A stretch of DNA of 28,100 nucleotides from Cloacimonetes bacterium UBA4175 (GCA_002379855.1 DFUX01000003.1:1-28100), one strand, 5' to 3'; shown: positions 8,035 through 16,622, counted from the stretch's first letter. Numbers and translations: made by a program. Notes: generated by a model not told the origin, from the sequence alone.

Positions 8035-9141
8035 ATGAAGTTCGCTAAGTTGATTGCAGTTTGTTTGTTCCTCTGGATATCTGTGGCTGGAGAAGCACAG
8101 GAATTTAAGGCCATTGATTATCCCTGGGACAACGGTTCGGCCCTGTTGCTCAGGTGGCAACTGGATCCATCCCGAGATTCTCTCAGTCTGCAAAAGCCTG
8201 ATTCTTCGGGCGTTTATCGTGAGTTTTTCAACGAATTCAGCCAGTCAGGTGAATGCAAGGACGGAGACCTTGTCGCGGACACACAATACAAGTATCGCTT
8301 GATAGCTTATGCGGCTGACCGCTCAGACAGCCTGGTGCTGGAAGCTTCTGCGCAACCCAGGCAGCAGTGGTTTGCGATGGGGAAGCTTTCATTTTTGATC
8401 CTGCTCCTTGTTATCTGCGCTGCGATACTATACTTTATCTGGTCTGCCAGGCGTGGAAAAGACCTATTCATACGCAGGATCAGCGGCCTGGACAGCATGG
8501 AAGAGGCAATAGGCAGGGCCACTGAAAAGGGCAAACCCATTCTCTTTGTGCCAGGTATCAGCGACCTGGACGACATCCAGACCATCGCCGCCCTCAATAT
8601 ACTCAACCATCTTGCTTATAAATCTGCTGAATACAATACTGACCTGATAGTGCCCTGCCGTTTTTCCATGGTGCTCTCCGCGGCACGTGAAACGGTTAAG
8701 GAAGCGTATTTAAGAGCGGGCAAACCAGACCAGTATCGTGAGGAAAATATCTTCTACGTTACGGACGACCAGTTTGGCTTTGTGGCTGGCGTGGATGGCA
8801 TCATGGTGCGCGAACAACCGGCGGCGAACTTCTTCCTGGGAGCTTTCTGGGCAGAGTCGCTGATCCTCACCGAAACAGGTTTCGGAACCGGCGCCATTCA
8901 GACCGCTGGCACTGGCCAGCCCCATCAGATCCCTTTCTTTGTGGTTTCCTGCGACTACACTCTGATCGGTGAAGAGCTCTTCGCTGCTTCGGCTTACCTC
9001 TCCCGGGATCCCCATCAGTTGGGAAGCCTAAAAGGTCACGATTTCGGCAAGCTGTTGGTGATCCTACTGATCTTGATTGGTATTGCCATGGAAATTGCCG
9101 GACTGACATGGTTCAAACAATTCTTTGTAGGGGGAAATTGA
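8035..9141 (+). CDS. DUF6754 domain membrane protein
   Basis: This 368-residue membrane protein is of unknown function. In order it shows a signal peptide (about residues 1-20); an extracytoplasmic segment to about 115 with a fibronectin-III-like pattern (SALLLRWQLD, then TQYKYRLIAYAADRSD); a membrane helix at about 118-136 followed by the basic SARRGKDLFIRR; a large domain at about 145-335; and a last membrane helix at about 342-361. The large domain has the features I associate with DUF6754: ISGLDSMEEAIGRATEKGKP, NFFLGAFWAESLILTETG and LIGEELFAASAYLSRDPHQL. By the positive-inside rule this domain faces the cytoplasm. I chose the ATG at 8035, which has GAGG before it and gives a clean signal peptide; a GTG at 8023 is possible. 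The next gene starts one base after its stop. The DUF assignment is from memory of motifs and was not searched. Confidence 0.75.
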   Translation: MKFAKLIAVCLFLWISVAGEAQEFKAIDYPWDNGSALLLRWQLDPSRDSLSLQKPDSSGVYREFFNEFSQSGECKDGDLVADTQYKYRLIAYAADRSDSLVLEASAQPRQQWFAMGKLSFLILLLVICAAILYFIWSARRGKDLFIRRISGLDSMEEAIGRATEKGKPILFVPGISDLDDIQTIAALNILNHLAYKSAEYNTDLIVPCRFSMVLSAARETVKEAYLRAGKPDQYREENIFYVTDDQFGFVAGVDGIMVREQPAANFFLGAFWAESLILTETGFGTGAIQTAGTGQPHQIPFFVVSCDYTLIGEELFAASAYLSRDPHQLGSLKGHDFGKLLVILLILIGIAMEIAGLTWFKQFFVGGN

Positions 9142-9142
9142 A

Positions 9143-9841
9143 ATGAAACGCAACGTACCTTTGGTCCTGGCCTTCATCAGTGGAATGTTGGTTATTATCT
9201 CAGAGTTTATACCGCACTATCCATTCGGTTTGATAGAAGAGACCCTTACAGGCTGGTTTATGATCGTCTCCAGCTTTGCAATCCTGCTGGGCCAGATCAG
9301 TCTGATCTCGGCTAACATCAACCGGGTTGCTGAGAAAAGCCAGAACTGGCAGTACTACTTGGCTGGCCTTATCAGTTTTGCCGTGATGGTGACAGTTGGC
9401 CTGCTCTGGGGAATGGAAAACACGCCTGGCATCCTGGGTCAGGGAGCAGGCATAACTGCCAAACTGGGCAGCAAACCATTCGACTATATCTTCGAATATG
9501 CCTATATGCCTCTTTCGTCCACCATGTTTGCCCTGCTGGCATTTTACATTGCCTCGGCAGCATACAGAGCTTTTATAATCCGCAATTTCGAATCCAACCT
9601 GCTGATGATCACGGCGGTGATAGTGATATTAGGTCGCACCAGCTTCGCAACCTCCCTCACTTCCTGGGTGCCAAAGTCGCTGACCCTGCTTCACTTGCCA
9701 GAACTTACAGACTTTATCATGCAATACCCCAACACAGCCGCGCAACGCGCAATCATGATCAGCGCCGCGTTGGGGGTGATCGGAAGTTCCCTTAGAATTA
9801 TTCTGGGTATAGAACGATCCTATCTGGGAGGTGGCAAATGA
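9143..9841 (+). CDS. Multi-spanning membrane protein, unknown function
   Basis: No family is recognised. The 232-residue protein has about six predicted membrane helices, near residues 6-24, 34-56, 72-90, 118-140, 148-166 and 200-220. Short polar loops hold few charges. An N-terminal motif SEFIPHYPFG after the first helix and a C-terminal GIERSYLGGGK end are the most distinctive pieces. It begins one base after the DUF6754 gene with a GGGGGAAA ribosome binding site, and its stop overlaps the next start as ATGA. This tight coupling indicates a subunit of one membrane complex. There is no transporter signature that I can name. Confidence 0.72.
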   Translation: MKRNVPLVLAFISGMLVIISEFIPHYPFGLIEETLTGWFMIVSSFAILLGQISLISANINRVAEKSQNWQYYLAGLISFAVMVTVGLLWGMENTPGILGQGAGITAKLGSKPFDYIFEYAYMPLSSTMFALLAFYIASAAYRAFIIRNFESNLLMITAVIVILGRTSFATSLTSWVPKSLTLLHLPELTDFIMQYPNTAAQRAIMISAALGVIGSSLRIILGIERSYLGGGK

Positions 9842-10689
9842 CCTCCAAAGAAAGAACAGTATTGGAACGCAGGATCGTTTTTCTTGTCTTGGCCATTGCC
9901 GTAGCATTGCCACTTGTCTTTCCGCTGGGATTGAAAACACAGGTTACGCCTCTTACTGAAAAGGCTTACGATCTGGTGGAATCGGCACCCTCAGGCTCCG
10001 TGGTGTTGCTCTCTTTCGATTACGACCCCTCCACGGTCACAGAGCTTCAGCCGATGGCGAAAGCTGTGATCGAACACGCATGGAAAAAGGGACACCGGAT
10101 CATAGCGACTGCCATGTGGCCTCAGGGCTCTCAGATGGCGGATATGGCCTTTGCGGATGTTCAGAAAAAGTTTGATAACAGCAAAGAATATGGTTTGGAT
10201 TACATTAATTTGGGTTACAAGGTCGGAGGCATGGTCACCATGCAGGCAATGGGCAGAAGCATGGAAGCAGTGTACCCCAAAGACATGTCTGGACTTGACT
10301 ATAAAGACATTCCCATGCTAAGCGGCATCAAATCCTTGCAGAATGTCAAGTATGTGTTTTCCTTTTCCGCTGGTGATCCCGGGCTTACCCACTGGATCAT
10401 GGTGGCCAGAGACAAATATGGTATTCCCGTTGCTGGTGGAACCACCGCTGTCAGCGCTCCCGGTTTCTTACCCTTCGTTAATGACCAGATGCAGCTTCAT
10501 GGCTTGTTAGGAGGCCTGAAAGCGGCCGCCGAATATGAATTTCTGCTCGGTTACGAAGGCGCGGCCAGCCTCAACATGAATCCCCAGTCAGTAGCCCACG
10601 TGCTGATATTGATACTGATTGCCATCGGCAACGTGAAAGCCTGGCGCAAGCGCAAAACCATTCAACAGGAGGCCCGTAAAAATGCCTGA
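9838..10689 (+). CDS. Membrane-anchored protein with a large extracytoplasmic domain
   Basis: The family is unnamed to me. The 283-residue protein has a basic N-terminus, a membrane helix at about 13-30, a soluble domain of roughly 220 residues, and a C-terminal helix at about 255-272 followed by the very basic AWRKRKTIQQEARK. Positive-inside topology places both ends in the cytoplasm and the soluble domain outside. The domain has strand-rich segments such as GSVVLLSFDYDPSTV, GLDYINLGYKVGG, and AGGTTAVSAPGFLPF followed by GLLGGLKAAAEYEFLLG. This suggests a Rossmann-like alpha/beta fold, but no catalytic motif is clear. It overlaps the upstream gene by 4 bases (ATGA) and the downstream gene by 8 bases. 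Confidence 0.72.
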   Translation: MTSKERTVLERRIVFLVLAIAVALPLVFPLGLKTQVTPLTEKAYDLVESAPSGSVVLLSFDYDPSTVTELQPMAKAVIEHAWKKGHRIIATAMWPQGSQMADMAFADVQKKFDNSKEYGLDYINLGYKVGGMVTMQAMGRSMEAVYPKDMSGLDYKDIPMLSGIKSLQNVKYVFSFSAGDPGLTHWIMVARDKYGIPVAGGTTAVSAPGFLPFVNDQMQLHGLLGGLKAAAEYEFLLGYEGAASLNMNPQSVAHVLILILIAIGNVKAWRKRKTIQQEARKNA

Positions 10690-11320
10690 GTTCATGACTG
10701 TATTTGGAATCTGGCTGGGGGCCTTCTTCACCCTCAGCATCTTCAGTTTTCTATATAAAGACAACCCCTTCTACAAACTCGCTGAACAGATCTTTGTAGG
10801 CCTGTCAGCCGGATATTGGCTGATCTATTCCATATTCAACGTTTTGGTGCCCAATCTGATAACCAAACTGTTCTTCGATTTTGGCAACAACATAATCCTG
10901 CTGGTGCCATTGGCTTTGGGCATCATGATGCTCTTCCGGATTATTCCATCTACGCAGTGGGTCAGCCGCTATCCCATAGCAATCGTGGTCGGTACCTCCG
11001 CTGCCATAGCGATGCTGCGTACCATGCAGACCAATCTGCTCACCCAAGTCACAGCCACCATGGTCAACCCCTTCCAGTTTTCTTCGCCAGTGGCGATTGT
11101 GGGAACCATTCTGGTGATTCTGGGTACCATCTGCGGCATCTATTTCTTCTATTTCAGTAGAAAGCAGGAGGGAATATACGCCGTTCCTTCCAAAATCGGC
11201 ATTTGGTTTTTAATGATCAGTTTCGGAGCCTCATTCGGCTATACCGTGATGGCACGTATCTCACTGTTGATCGGCAGGCTGGATTTCCTGTTGAGGGATT
11301 GGCTGCATATCATTAAGTAA
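10682..11320 (+). CDS. Multi-spanning membrane protein, unknown function
   Basis: This 212-residue integral membrane protein has about six helices, near residues 4-23, 35-58, 66-86, 95-113, 131-154 and 168-192. The segment FSFLYKDNPFYKLAEQIFVG between helices 1 and 2 is charged and aromatic, and looks like the most constrained part. I cannot name a family. It starts inside the end of the preceding gene (8-base overlap, with CAGGAGG before the ATG) and ends 14 bases before the acyl-activating enzyme. With the three genes before it, it forms a block of membrane proteins that are translationally coupled or nearly so. Confidence 0.72.
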   Translation: MPEFMTVFGIWLGAFFTLSIFSFLYKDNPFYKLAEQIFVGLSAGYWLIYSIFNVLVPNLITKLFFDFGNNIILLVPLALGIMMLFRIIPSTQWVSRYPIAIVVGTSAAIAMLRTMQTNLLTQVTATMVNPFQFSSPVAIVGTILVILGTICGIYFFYFSRKQEGIYAVPSKIGIWFLMISFGASFGYTVMARISLLIGRLDFLLRDWLHIIK

Positions 11321-11334
11321 ACTAAGGATATAAG

Positions 11335-12879
11335 ATGTTGCAGCTACATCAACGCTTCATTCAGGTCGCGAAAAAGACTCCGGACAACATTGCCGTTTAC
11401 GACAAAGCCACCGGCAAAGATTACACCTATGGCAGGCTGTTGATCGCTTCCCTGATCCTCAAAGAGCATCTCGGCAAGATCAAAAGCAGATACATTGGCA
11501 TCCTGCTGCCCACCTCGGTTGGCTGCATGCTGGGAATACTTGGCTCCCTGATGAGCGGCAAGATTCCGGTGATGATCAACTATTCCACCGGCGCGATAGA
11601 AAACTGCCGTTACGCCAGGGAAAAATGTGGCTTCAAGACCATCCTGACCAGTAAAAAACTGCTCGACAGGCTTAATCTCCAGCCCATAGACCACATGATA
11701 TTTGTGGAGGACATCCTGGCCCAGGTCACGACCCTGGCCAAGATCAAAGCTGCAATGCTTTCCAAGCTTCCCTTTATAGTGTTGAAGGGGATGGTACACA
11801 GCGGCCCACTTAGCGAGATCAGTGTGATCCTGTTTACCAGCGGTAGCGAAAAAGAACCGAAAGCCGTGCAGCTTTCACACCGCAACATATTGCACAACAT
11901 AGACGCCGTTCCCAAACTGGTAAAATTGGATCACACAGATGTGTTCATGTGCATGTTGCCACTTTTCCACGTTTTTGGCCTTACCACCAATTTCTGGCTA
12001 CCCCTCTTGTTGGGTTCTTCCCTGATTGCCCATCCCAATCCCCTGGAGTTTAAGAGGATCAGCGACCTGGCACGTCAATACCGGATCACTTTTATGACGG
12101 CGACACCCTCTTTCTTCTATGGATATTTAAAAAAATCTGCCCCTGGTGACTTTGCCAGCATCAGATTCGCCATCGCTGGGGCTGATAGGCTGCCGGAAAA
12201 GGTCTGCGAAGGCTTTGAGAAGAAACACAACATTACTATCTATGAAGGATATGGCACCACGGAGACCTCCCCCGTTATCTCCACCAACTATCCTGGTGTT
12301 TACAAACCCGGCAGCGTCGGGAAGCCCATCCCAGGCGTTGAAGTCCGCATTCTGGACATCGATACCGACCGGATACTGAGAACCAACCAGGAAGGCAAGA
12401 TCCAGGTTCGGGGCGACATGGTCATGGAAGGCTATCTGGGTGATATCGAGGAAACCACGTTACGCATACGCAACGGCTGGTACGACACAGGCGATATCGG
12501 CATGCTTGATGACGATGGTTTTCTCTGGCATCGTGGCCGCCTGAAGAGGTTTGTCAAGGTGGGCGGCGAGATGGTCTCACTGGTTCAGGTTGAAGACGTG
12601 CTCAGCCAGTTGCTTCCGGAAGACGTGATCTGCTGCGTTGTGGATATTCCCAATCCCACCAAGGGAGCGGATGTGGTGGCAGCGGTCGCCAATGGAAATT
12701 TCGACATGCACAAAGTCATGCGCCAGTTAAAGAAAAAACTACCTTCAATTGCCATACCGCGTCAGTTTTACGTGATTGAAGATATACCGATGATGGCCAG
12801 CGGCAAGGTGAATTTCCGCGCCGTTGAAAAAATCTGCCGTGACAGAAGCTTCAATGAAAAAGAACGAAAACATAAATAG
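11335..12879 (+). CDS. AMP-forming acyl-activating enzyme (acyl-ACP/acyl-CoA synthetase-like)
   Basis: This is an ANL-superfamily adenylating enzyme of 514 residues that activates a carboxylic acid, most likely a fatty acid, with ATP. Motifs in order are the P-loop TSGSEKEPKAV (about 168-178), YGTTETSPV, GWYDTGDIGMLDDDG, GRLKRFVKVGGEMVS, and the C-terminal ASGK with the adenylation lysine. The KVGGEMVS form and overall pattern resemble the acyl-ACP synthetase half of Aas, which reactivates fatty acids for phospholipid repair. The acyltransferase domain of Aas is absent. The ATG at 11335 follows AAGGA with good spacing. The gene sits directly after the membrane-protein block, and the aldolase gene overlaps its end by 26 bases. 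The substrate, and whether the acceptor is CoA or ACP, are not readable from the sequence. Confidence 0.85.
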   Translation: MLQLHQRFIQVAKKTPDNIAVYDKATGKDYTYGRLLIASLILKEHLGKIKSRYIGILLPTSVGCMLGILGSLMSGKIPVMINYSTGAIENCRYAREKCGFKTILTSKKLLDRLNLQPIDHMIFVEDILAQVTTLAKIKAAMLSKLPFIVLKGMVHSGPLSEISVILFTSGSEKEPKAVQLSHRNILHNIDAVPKLVKLDHTDVFMCMLPLFHVFGLTTNFWLPLLLGSSLIAHPNPLEFKRISDLARQYRITFMTATPSFFYGYLKKSAPGDFASIRFAIAGADRLPEKVCEGFEKKHNITIYEGYGTTETSPVISTNYPGVYKPGSVGKPIPGVEVRILDIDTDRILRTNQEGKIQVRGDMVMEGYLGDIEETTLRIRNGWYDTGDIGMLDDDGFLWHRGRLKRFVKVGGEMVSLVQVEDVLSQLLPEDVICCVVDIPNPTKGADVVAAVANGNFDMHKVMRQLKKKLPSIAIPRQFYVIEDIPMMASGKVNFRAVEKICRDRSFNEKERKHK

Positions 12880-13564
12880 CCTGCAGGCGCTGGCGGAGCA
12901 ATCCGCAGAAATGAAAAACCTGCTGGTCAGGATTTCCGCCGTGGCAGCCCAGATCAACCTGCATGGCTGGGCTGAGGCAAACGCGGGCAACATCTCCGTG
13001 GATGTGAGTTCTCTGCTTGGCAGCGAACAAGGGGCAAGCAAGGACTGGTACCTTGTATCCCGCTCGGGCAGCCGCTATCGCGATCTGGCTGCCGATCCGC
13101 TCTCCGTTCTATTGCTCATTTCACCCTCAGAACCCGCACGGGGGGATGGCTCGCCAAGCTCGGAATGGGGCTGCCATCTCAAACTGCAGCAGGCGGCGCG
13201 GAGCAGAGCTTGCGGCAGTAAAGTGGTGTTGCATGCCCATCCTGACGAGATCATCCTGCTCAGCCAGCTTGATCTGTTTCAGAACCAGGAATCTTTAAAC
13301 CGGGCATTGCGGGAAGCGCTTCCGGAAATGTCCATTTTTTTTCCCCGGGGAGTCCAGCCCGTCAAGTCTGCGCCGCCCGGTTCCGGGGAGCTGGCAGAGC
13401 TCAGTTTTCAGGCGCTTGGCGATCATAACGTACTAATCTGGCAGGGTCATGGCATTCTGGCTTTGGGCAGGGATCCTGACCATGCCCTTGACCAAATCGA
13501 AGTAGTTGCCAAGGCAGCCCGCTTGTTGTTAGGCAGATTTTTCTTGACTAATATGGCAAAATGA
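12854..13564 (+). CDS. Class II aldolase family protein, RhaD-like
   Basis: This zinc-dependent aldolase/epimerase superfamily member has 236 residues, somewhat shorter than E. coli rhamnulose-1-phosphate aldolase. The motifs align with RhaD: GWAEANAGNIS (substrate loop, about 38-48), SSEWGCH with E104 as the likely catalytic glutamate, HAHP giving H127 and H129, and GHG giving H199 as the third zinc ligand. All key residues are present, so it should be active. I chose the ATG at 12854; upstream in-frame codons lie far inside the synthetase gene. No rhamnose kinase, isomerase or transporter is nearby, so true rhamnulose-1-phosphate activity is doubtful and another phosphorylated keto-sugar is possible. 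The overlap with the acyl-activating gene implies co-expression. Confidence 0.8.
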   Translation: MKKNENINSLQALAEQSAEMKNLLVRISAVAAQINLHGWAEANAGNISVDVSSLLGSEQGASKDWYLVSRSGSRYRDLAADPLSVLLLISPSEPARGDGSPSSEWGCHLKLQQAARSRACGSKVVLHAHPDEIILLSQLDLFQNQESLNRALREALPEMSIFFPRGVQPVKSAPPGSGELAELSFQALGDHNVLIWQGHGILALGRDPDHALDQIEVVAKAARLLLGRFFLTNMAK

Positions 13565-13598
13565 GATTGTGGTTTTCTTAACCTTTATGGAGGATACA

Positions 13599-14786
13599 AT
13601 GTCCAAATATTCAGCCATTATAATTTTCCTGGCAATAGCGACACTGCTGACGGGCCAGGTAAAATACTCCGACAGCTTGTTGCGAACGGCTCAAAACGGC
13701 GATCCTGAAGCTCAGTTTCAGATAGGGGTCTGCTTTCAGGATGGCCTGGGAGTCAAGGCCAATAAAGCTGAAGCCGTGGCTTGGTATTCCAAAGCAAGCG
13801 CCAAAGGTCATCCGGGCGCCCAACACAATCTCGCTTACTGCTATTATGTAGGGGATGGAGTGGCTGTTGATAAAAAAGAAGCTATCAGATTGTACCGACT
13901 GGCAGCAAATCAAGGCCTCAGCGCCGCGCAATACAGCCTGGGACTTGCCTATTATTCTGGCGATGGCCTCAACCACAACCCCGGCGAAGCAGTAAAGTGG
14001 TTTCAGTTGGCGGCCGACAAAGGCCACGCCAACGCCCTGTACAGCCTTGGCCTGTGCTATTTTAACGGAGACGGGGTGAGGAAAGACAAGGCCGAAGCGA
14101 TCAAGTGGTTTGAAAAAAGCGCGAATGCAGGCAGCATCATGGCAATGAACAATCTTGCCTGGTGCTACAAAAACGGCGAAGGCGTTCCCGCTGACCCCGG
14201 CTCAGTCCTCAAGTGGTACCGGAAAGCCGCGGATAAAAACGACCCCGTCGCCCAATATAATCTCGCTTTGGCTCATTTCAACGGGGAAGGCACTCCAAAA
14301 AACACCCCCGAAGCGATCAAGTATCTCACCCGTTCAGCGGAAAACAATTATGCTCCAGCCCAATACATACTGGGTCTTTCCTATTACGGCGGAGACGGCG
14401 TTGCCAAAAGCTTGCCTGAGGCAATTAAATGGTATCAGCGCGCCGCTAATGGCGGCCACGACACCGCCCAGCTAACCCTGGGAAGGATGTACTTCGATGG
14501 CGAGGGAGTGGCAAAGGATTACGCCGAAGCCGCCAAGTGGTATCTCAAAGCGGCCGACAATGGCAATGTAACCGCTATGTACAATATCGGCAACTGCTAT
14601 GCCTTTGGCGAAGGCGTGCAAGAAAACGCCTATGAAGCTTTCTTCTGGTATTCCCTGGCTGCGTCCAGCGGCGATGAGGACGCAATAAGGGCACGCGACA
14701 TACTGTCCCGCCAGTTTTCCAAGCAAGATTTGAACAACCTGCTTAAACGCGCTGAACTATGGTTTTACAAACACTATTCTGATTAA
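13599..14786 (+). CDS. Secreted Sel1-repeat (TPR-like) protein
   Basis: This 395-residue protein has a signal peptide (about residues 1-19) and nine consecutive 36-residue Sel1 repeats covering most of the chain. Each has the form AQYxLGxxYxxGDGVxKDxxEAIKWYxxAAxxG, and a non-repeat helical tail follows. Sel1 repeats fold into an alpha-solenoid that binds protein partners, and periplasmic members often act as scaffolds or adaptors. Spacing between repeats is exact, with no insertions. The ATG at 13599 has a strong GGAGGA at 13589-13594; a possible GTG or TTG start near 13569 would spoil the signal peptide. It follows the aldolase gene by 34 bases and is the last gene before a strong terminator, so it closes the eight-gene run. 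Its partner may be one of the upstream membrane proteins. Confidence 0.88.
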   Translation: MSKYSAIIIFLAIATLLTGQVKYSDSLLRTAQNGDPEAQFQIGVCFQDGLGVKANKAEAVAWYSKASAKGHPGAQHNLAYCYYVGDGVAVDKKEAIRLYRLAANQGLSAAQYSLGLAYYSGDGLNHNPGEAVKWFQLAADKGHANALYSLGLCYFNGDGVRKDKAEAIKWFEKSANAGSIMAMNNLAWCYKNGEGVPADPGSVLKWYRKAADKNDPVAQYNLALAHFNGEGTPKNTPEAIKYLTRSAENNYAPAQYILGLSYYGGDGVAKSLPEAIKWYQRAANGGHDTAQLTLGRMYFDGEGVAKDYAEAAKWYLKAADNGNVTAMYNIGNCYAFGEGVQENAYEAFFWYSLAASSGDEDAIRARDILSRQFSKQDLNNLLKRAELWFYKHYSD

Positions 14787-14810
14787 ACGCTGTATTTGAT
14801 CTTTCTATTG

Positions 14811-14838
14811 CCGCCGGATACTTGTCCGGCGGTTTTTT
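14811..14838 (+). terminator. Intrinsic terminator after the Sel1 gene
   Basis: CCGCCGGA (14811-14818) pairs perfectly with TCCGGCGG (14825-14832) across a 6-base loop, followed at once by six T. This is a textbook rho-independent terminator, 25 bases after the Sel1 stop, ending the run that starts at the lipoprotein gene. Confidence 0.9.
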
Positions 14839-14908
14839 GTCATGTGGCAAGACAGGTGTCTCCGGACACATCCGCCTTTGACGGATACAATAAACTATTT
14901 GCTTTTGC

Positions 14909-14936
14909 TTGACCGTCGATTAGCTTAAAATATAGC
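14909..14936 (+). promoter_or_regulatory. Candidate promoter of the FG-GAP protein gene
   Basis: TTGACC at 14909-14914, a 16-base spacer, and TATAGC at 14931-14936 in an AT-rich stretch. It lies between the upstream terminator and the gene at 15027, leaving a leader of about 85 bases that ends in a strong AAGGAGGA ribosome binding site at 15015-15022. Confidence 0.5.
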
Positions 14937-15026
14937 AGCATTGAAAGAAACATATTTTATGCAGAGTAAGGACTGGCGGGCAAGCTACCGTCAAGAAACT
15001 TACCATCATAAAATAAGGAGGATACA

Positions 15027-16622
15027 GTGAGAACACACTTATCGCTACTCTTGCTGTTGGGGGTACTGCTTACCCCACTGTTTGCCATCAACGATATGTC
15101 GGTGATTGCGGAATTTCAGGGTGAACATCACTATTCAGGATATGGTTTTACAATAGAAAGTCTGGACTTTAATCATGACGGATATATGGACTTAGTTGTT
15201 TTTTCCCATTCGTATGGTTATACAGTAGGTGTTGGTGGTGTCCAAGGGAAGGTGTATATTTATTATGGTGGACCAAATTTCAACTCAGCTACAACTCCTT
15301 CGGTTACCCTCGAGGGCGCGAACAATCGGGTTATATTGTTCTTGTTCAATGCTGGCGATATTAATGGCGACGGCTATGACGATTTATGTATCTATGATTA
15401 CTCTCCTCTACCCAGTCATGAGGATAGTAAACTAAGCTTCTTTTTTGGAGGCAATGACAGTCTGGACAACCCGGATCATGTGATCGCATTCCCATACAAT
15501 GCTACTATCGATAGTGTCAGCAACATTGGAGATTTCGATGGGGATGGTTTCAGTGATGTAGGTCTACATTATTATACATTAATGCAAGCCCCTTCTATCA
15601 AGAAGTTCACTATTATGTGGGGTGGTAACTTTGAAGAGCAAGTTGTCCAAGAATATGCTTACAACAATGCTTTGAGCTCCATCTCAGGCATAGGTGATAT
15701 TAATGGAGACGGGCACAAAGATTTTGCCATAGGTTTTACCAATCCAGATCCAGATACTGGTTATCACATGATCAGGATCTATCATGGTAACCCCGGGCGT
15801 GATCTTAGCAATCCTGACGTCCTGATACAAACTCAAGAGCCCATCACCAAACATAGCAGGCCGATTGGGGATGTAAATGGTGATGGCTATGATGACTTCA
15901 TGGGCTTTTACTCAAATGCGGGAACACATGCCTGGCTGGGAGGGTTAAGCATAGATTACAGTACCCCCAGTTTCAATTTTACGCCCGGCTGGAGTGGTGA
16001 TGAGACCTCAAGATGCCTCAAATATGGGGATCTGAATGGAGATGGTTTTGATGATGTAGTTGGAACAAATTATAACCAAAGAAAATTCTCTGTCTGGATG
16101 GGCTCCGGGCAGATGAATGGCACTTCGGATTTGATTAAGCATAAGAATTATCATCAATTCGGTTTTGGCATTGCTACCGGAGATTTCAATGCTGACGGCT
16201 TCTGCGATGTTGCTATATCTGCTCCAAAACCTATGTATCACATGAATAACCCCTACTTTCCCGGATACCTTTGGGTTTACGGAGGAAATGGCCAGCTCCA
16301 GGATACCACGGTGGCAAATGATGATCCCCTGATTCCTGGAGTGGCAGATCAATTACACATCAGCATCAGTCCAAATCCGGTTCGCAGCTCGGATGGGGTG
16401 GCATCAGTATTTGCATGTAGTAAAGTGTCCTCAGCTATCAATGAAGGGATCGTATCTGTTTTCAACATCAGAGGACAACTTGTGTATAGCGCAAAGGTTC
16501 CGGTGATTCAATCAAAGATGAAACACGATATCGCCCTAAAGCATTTCCCGACGGGGTGTTACCTATGTCGTGTTTCTTTTGGTAAGATCAGTGCAACTAA
16601 GAAAATAAGCGTAGTAAAATAG
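15027..16622 (+). CDS. Secreted FG-GAP beta-propeller protein with type IX sorting domain
   Basis: This 531-residue protein starts at a GTG backed by AAGGAGGA. Residues 1 to about 20 form a signal peptide. Seven calcium-binding FG-GAP/VCBS-type motifs follow (DFNHDGYMD, DINGDGYDD, DFDGDGFSD, DINGDGHKD, DVNGDGYDD, DLNGDGFDD, DFNADGFCD), which fits one seven-bladed integrin-like propeller. From about residue 443 the chain has the type A sorting pattern: SPNPVRSS, then VFNIRGQLVYSA, then FPTGCYLCRV and a KKISVVK end. This domain directs export across the outer membrane by the type IX (Por) system. No enzyme domain is seen, so adhesion or surface binding is the likely role. The gene is AT-richer than its neighbours and has its own promoter, so it may be more recently acquired or under different selection. 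Confidence 0.88.
   Translation: MRTHLSLLLLLGVLLTPLFAINDMSVIAEFQGEHHYSGYGFTIESLDFNHDGYMDLVVFSHSYGYTVGVGGVQGKVYIYYGGPNFNSATTPSVTLEGANNRVILFLFNAGDINGDGYDDLCIYDYSPLPSHEDSKLSFFFGGNDSLDNPDHVIAFPYNATIDSVSNIGDFDGDGFSDVGLHYYTLMQAPSIKKFTIMWGGNFEEQVVQEYAYNNALSSISGIGDINGDGHKDFAIGFTNPDPDTGYHMIRIYHGNPGRDLSNPDVLIQTQEPITKHSRPIGDVNGDGYDDFMGFYSNAGTHAWLGGLSIDYSTPSFNFTPGWSGDETSRCLKYGDLNGDGFDDVVGTNYNQRKFSVWMGSGQMNGTSDLIKHKNYHQFGFGIATGDFNADGFCDVAISAPKPMYHMNNPYFPGYLWVYGGNGQLQDTTVANDDPLIPGVADQLHISISPNPVRSSDGVASVFACSKVSSAINEGIVSVFNIRGQLVYSAKVPVIQSKMKHDIALKHFPTGCYLCRVSFGKISATKKISVVK

Noticed and set aside
13599..14786. Tandem DNA repeat or CRISPR-like periodicity
   Set aside because: The 108-base period is the codon-level trace of 36-residue Sel1 repeats; DNA repeats are diverged and there are no spacers.
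15027..16622. Integrin-type or phospholipase enzyme with FG-GAP domain
   Set aside because: Only propeller motifs, a signal peptide and a sorting domain are visible; no catalytic domain is present.
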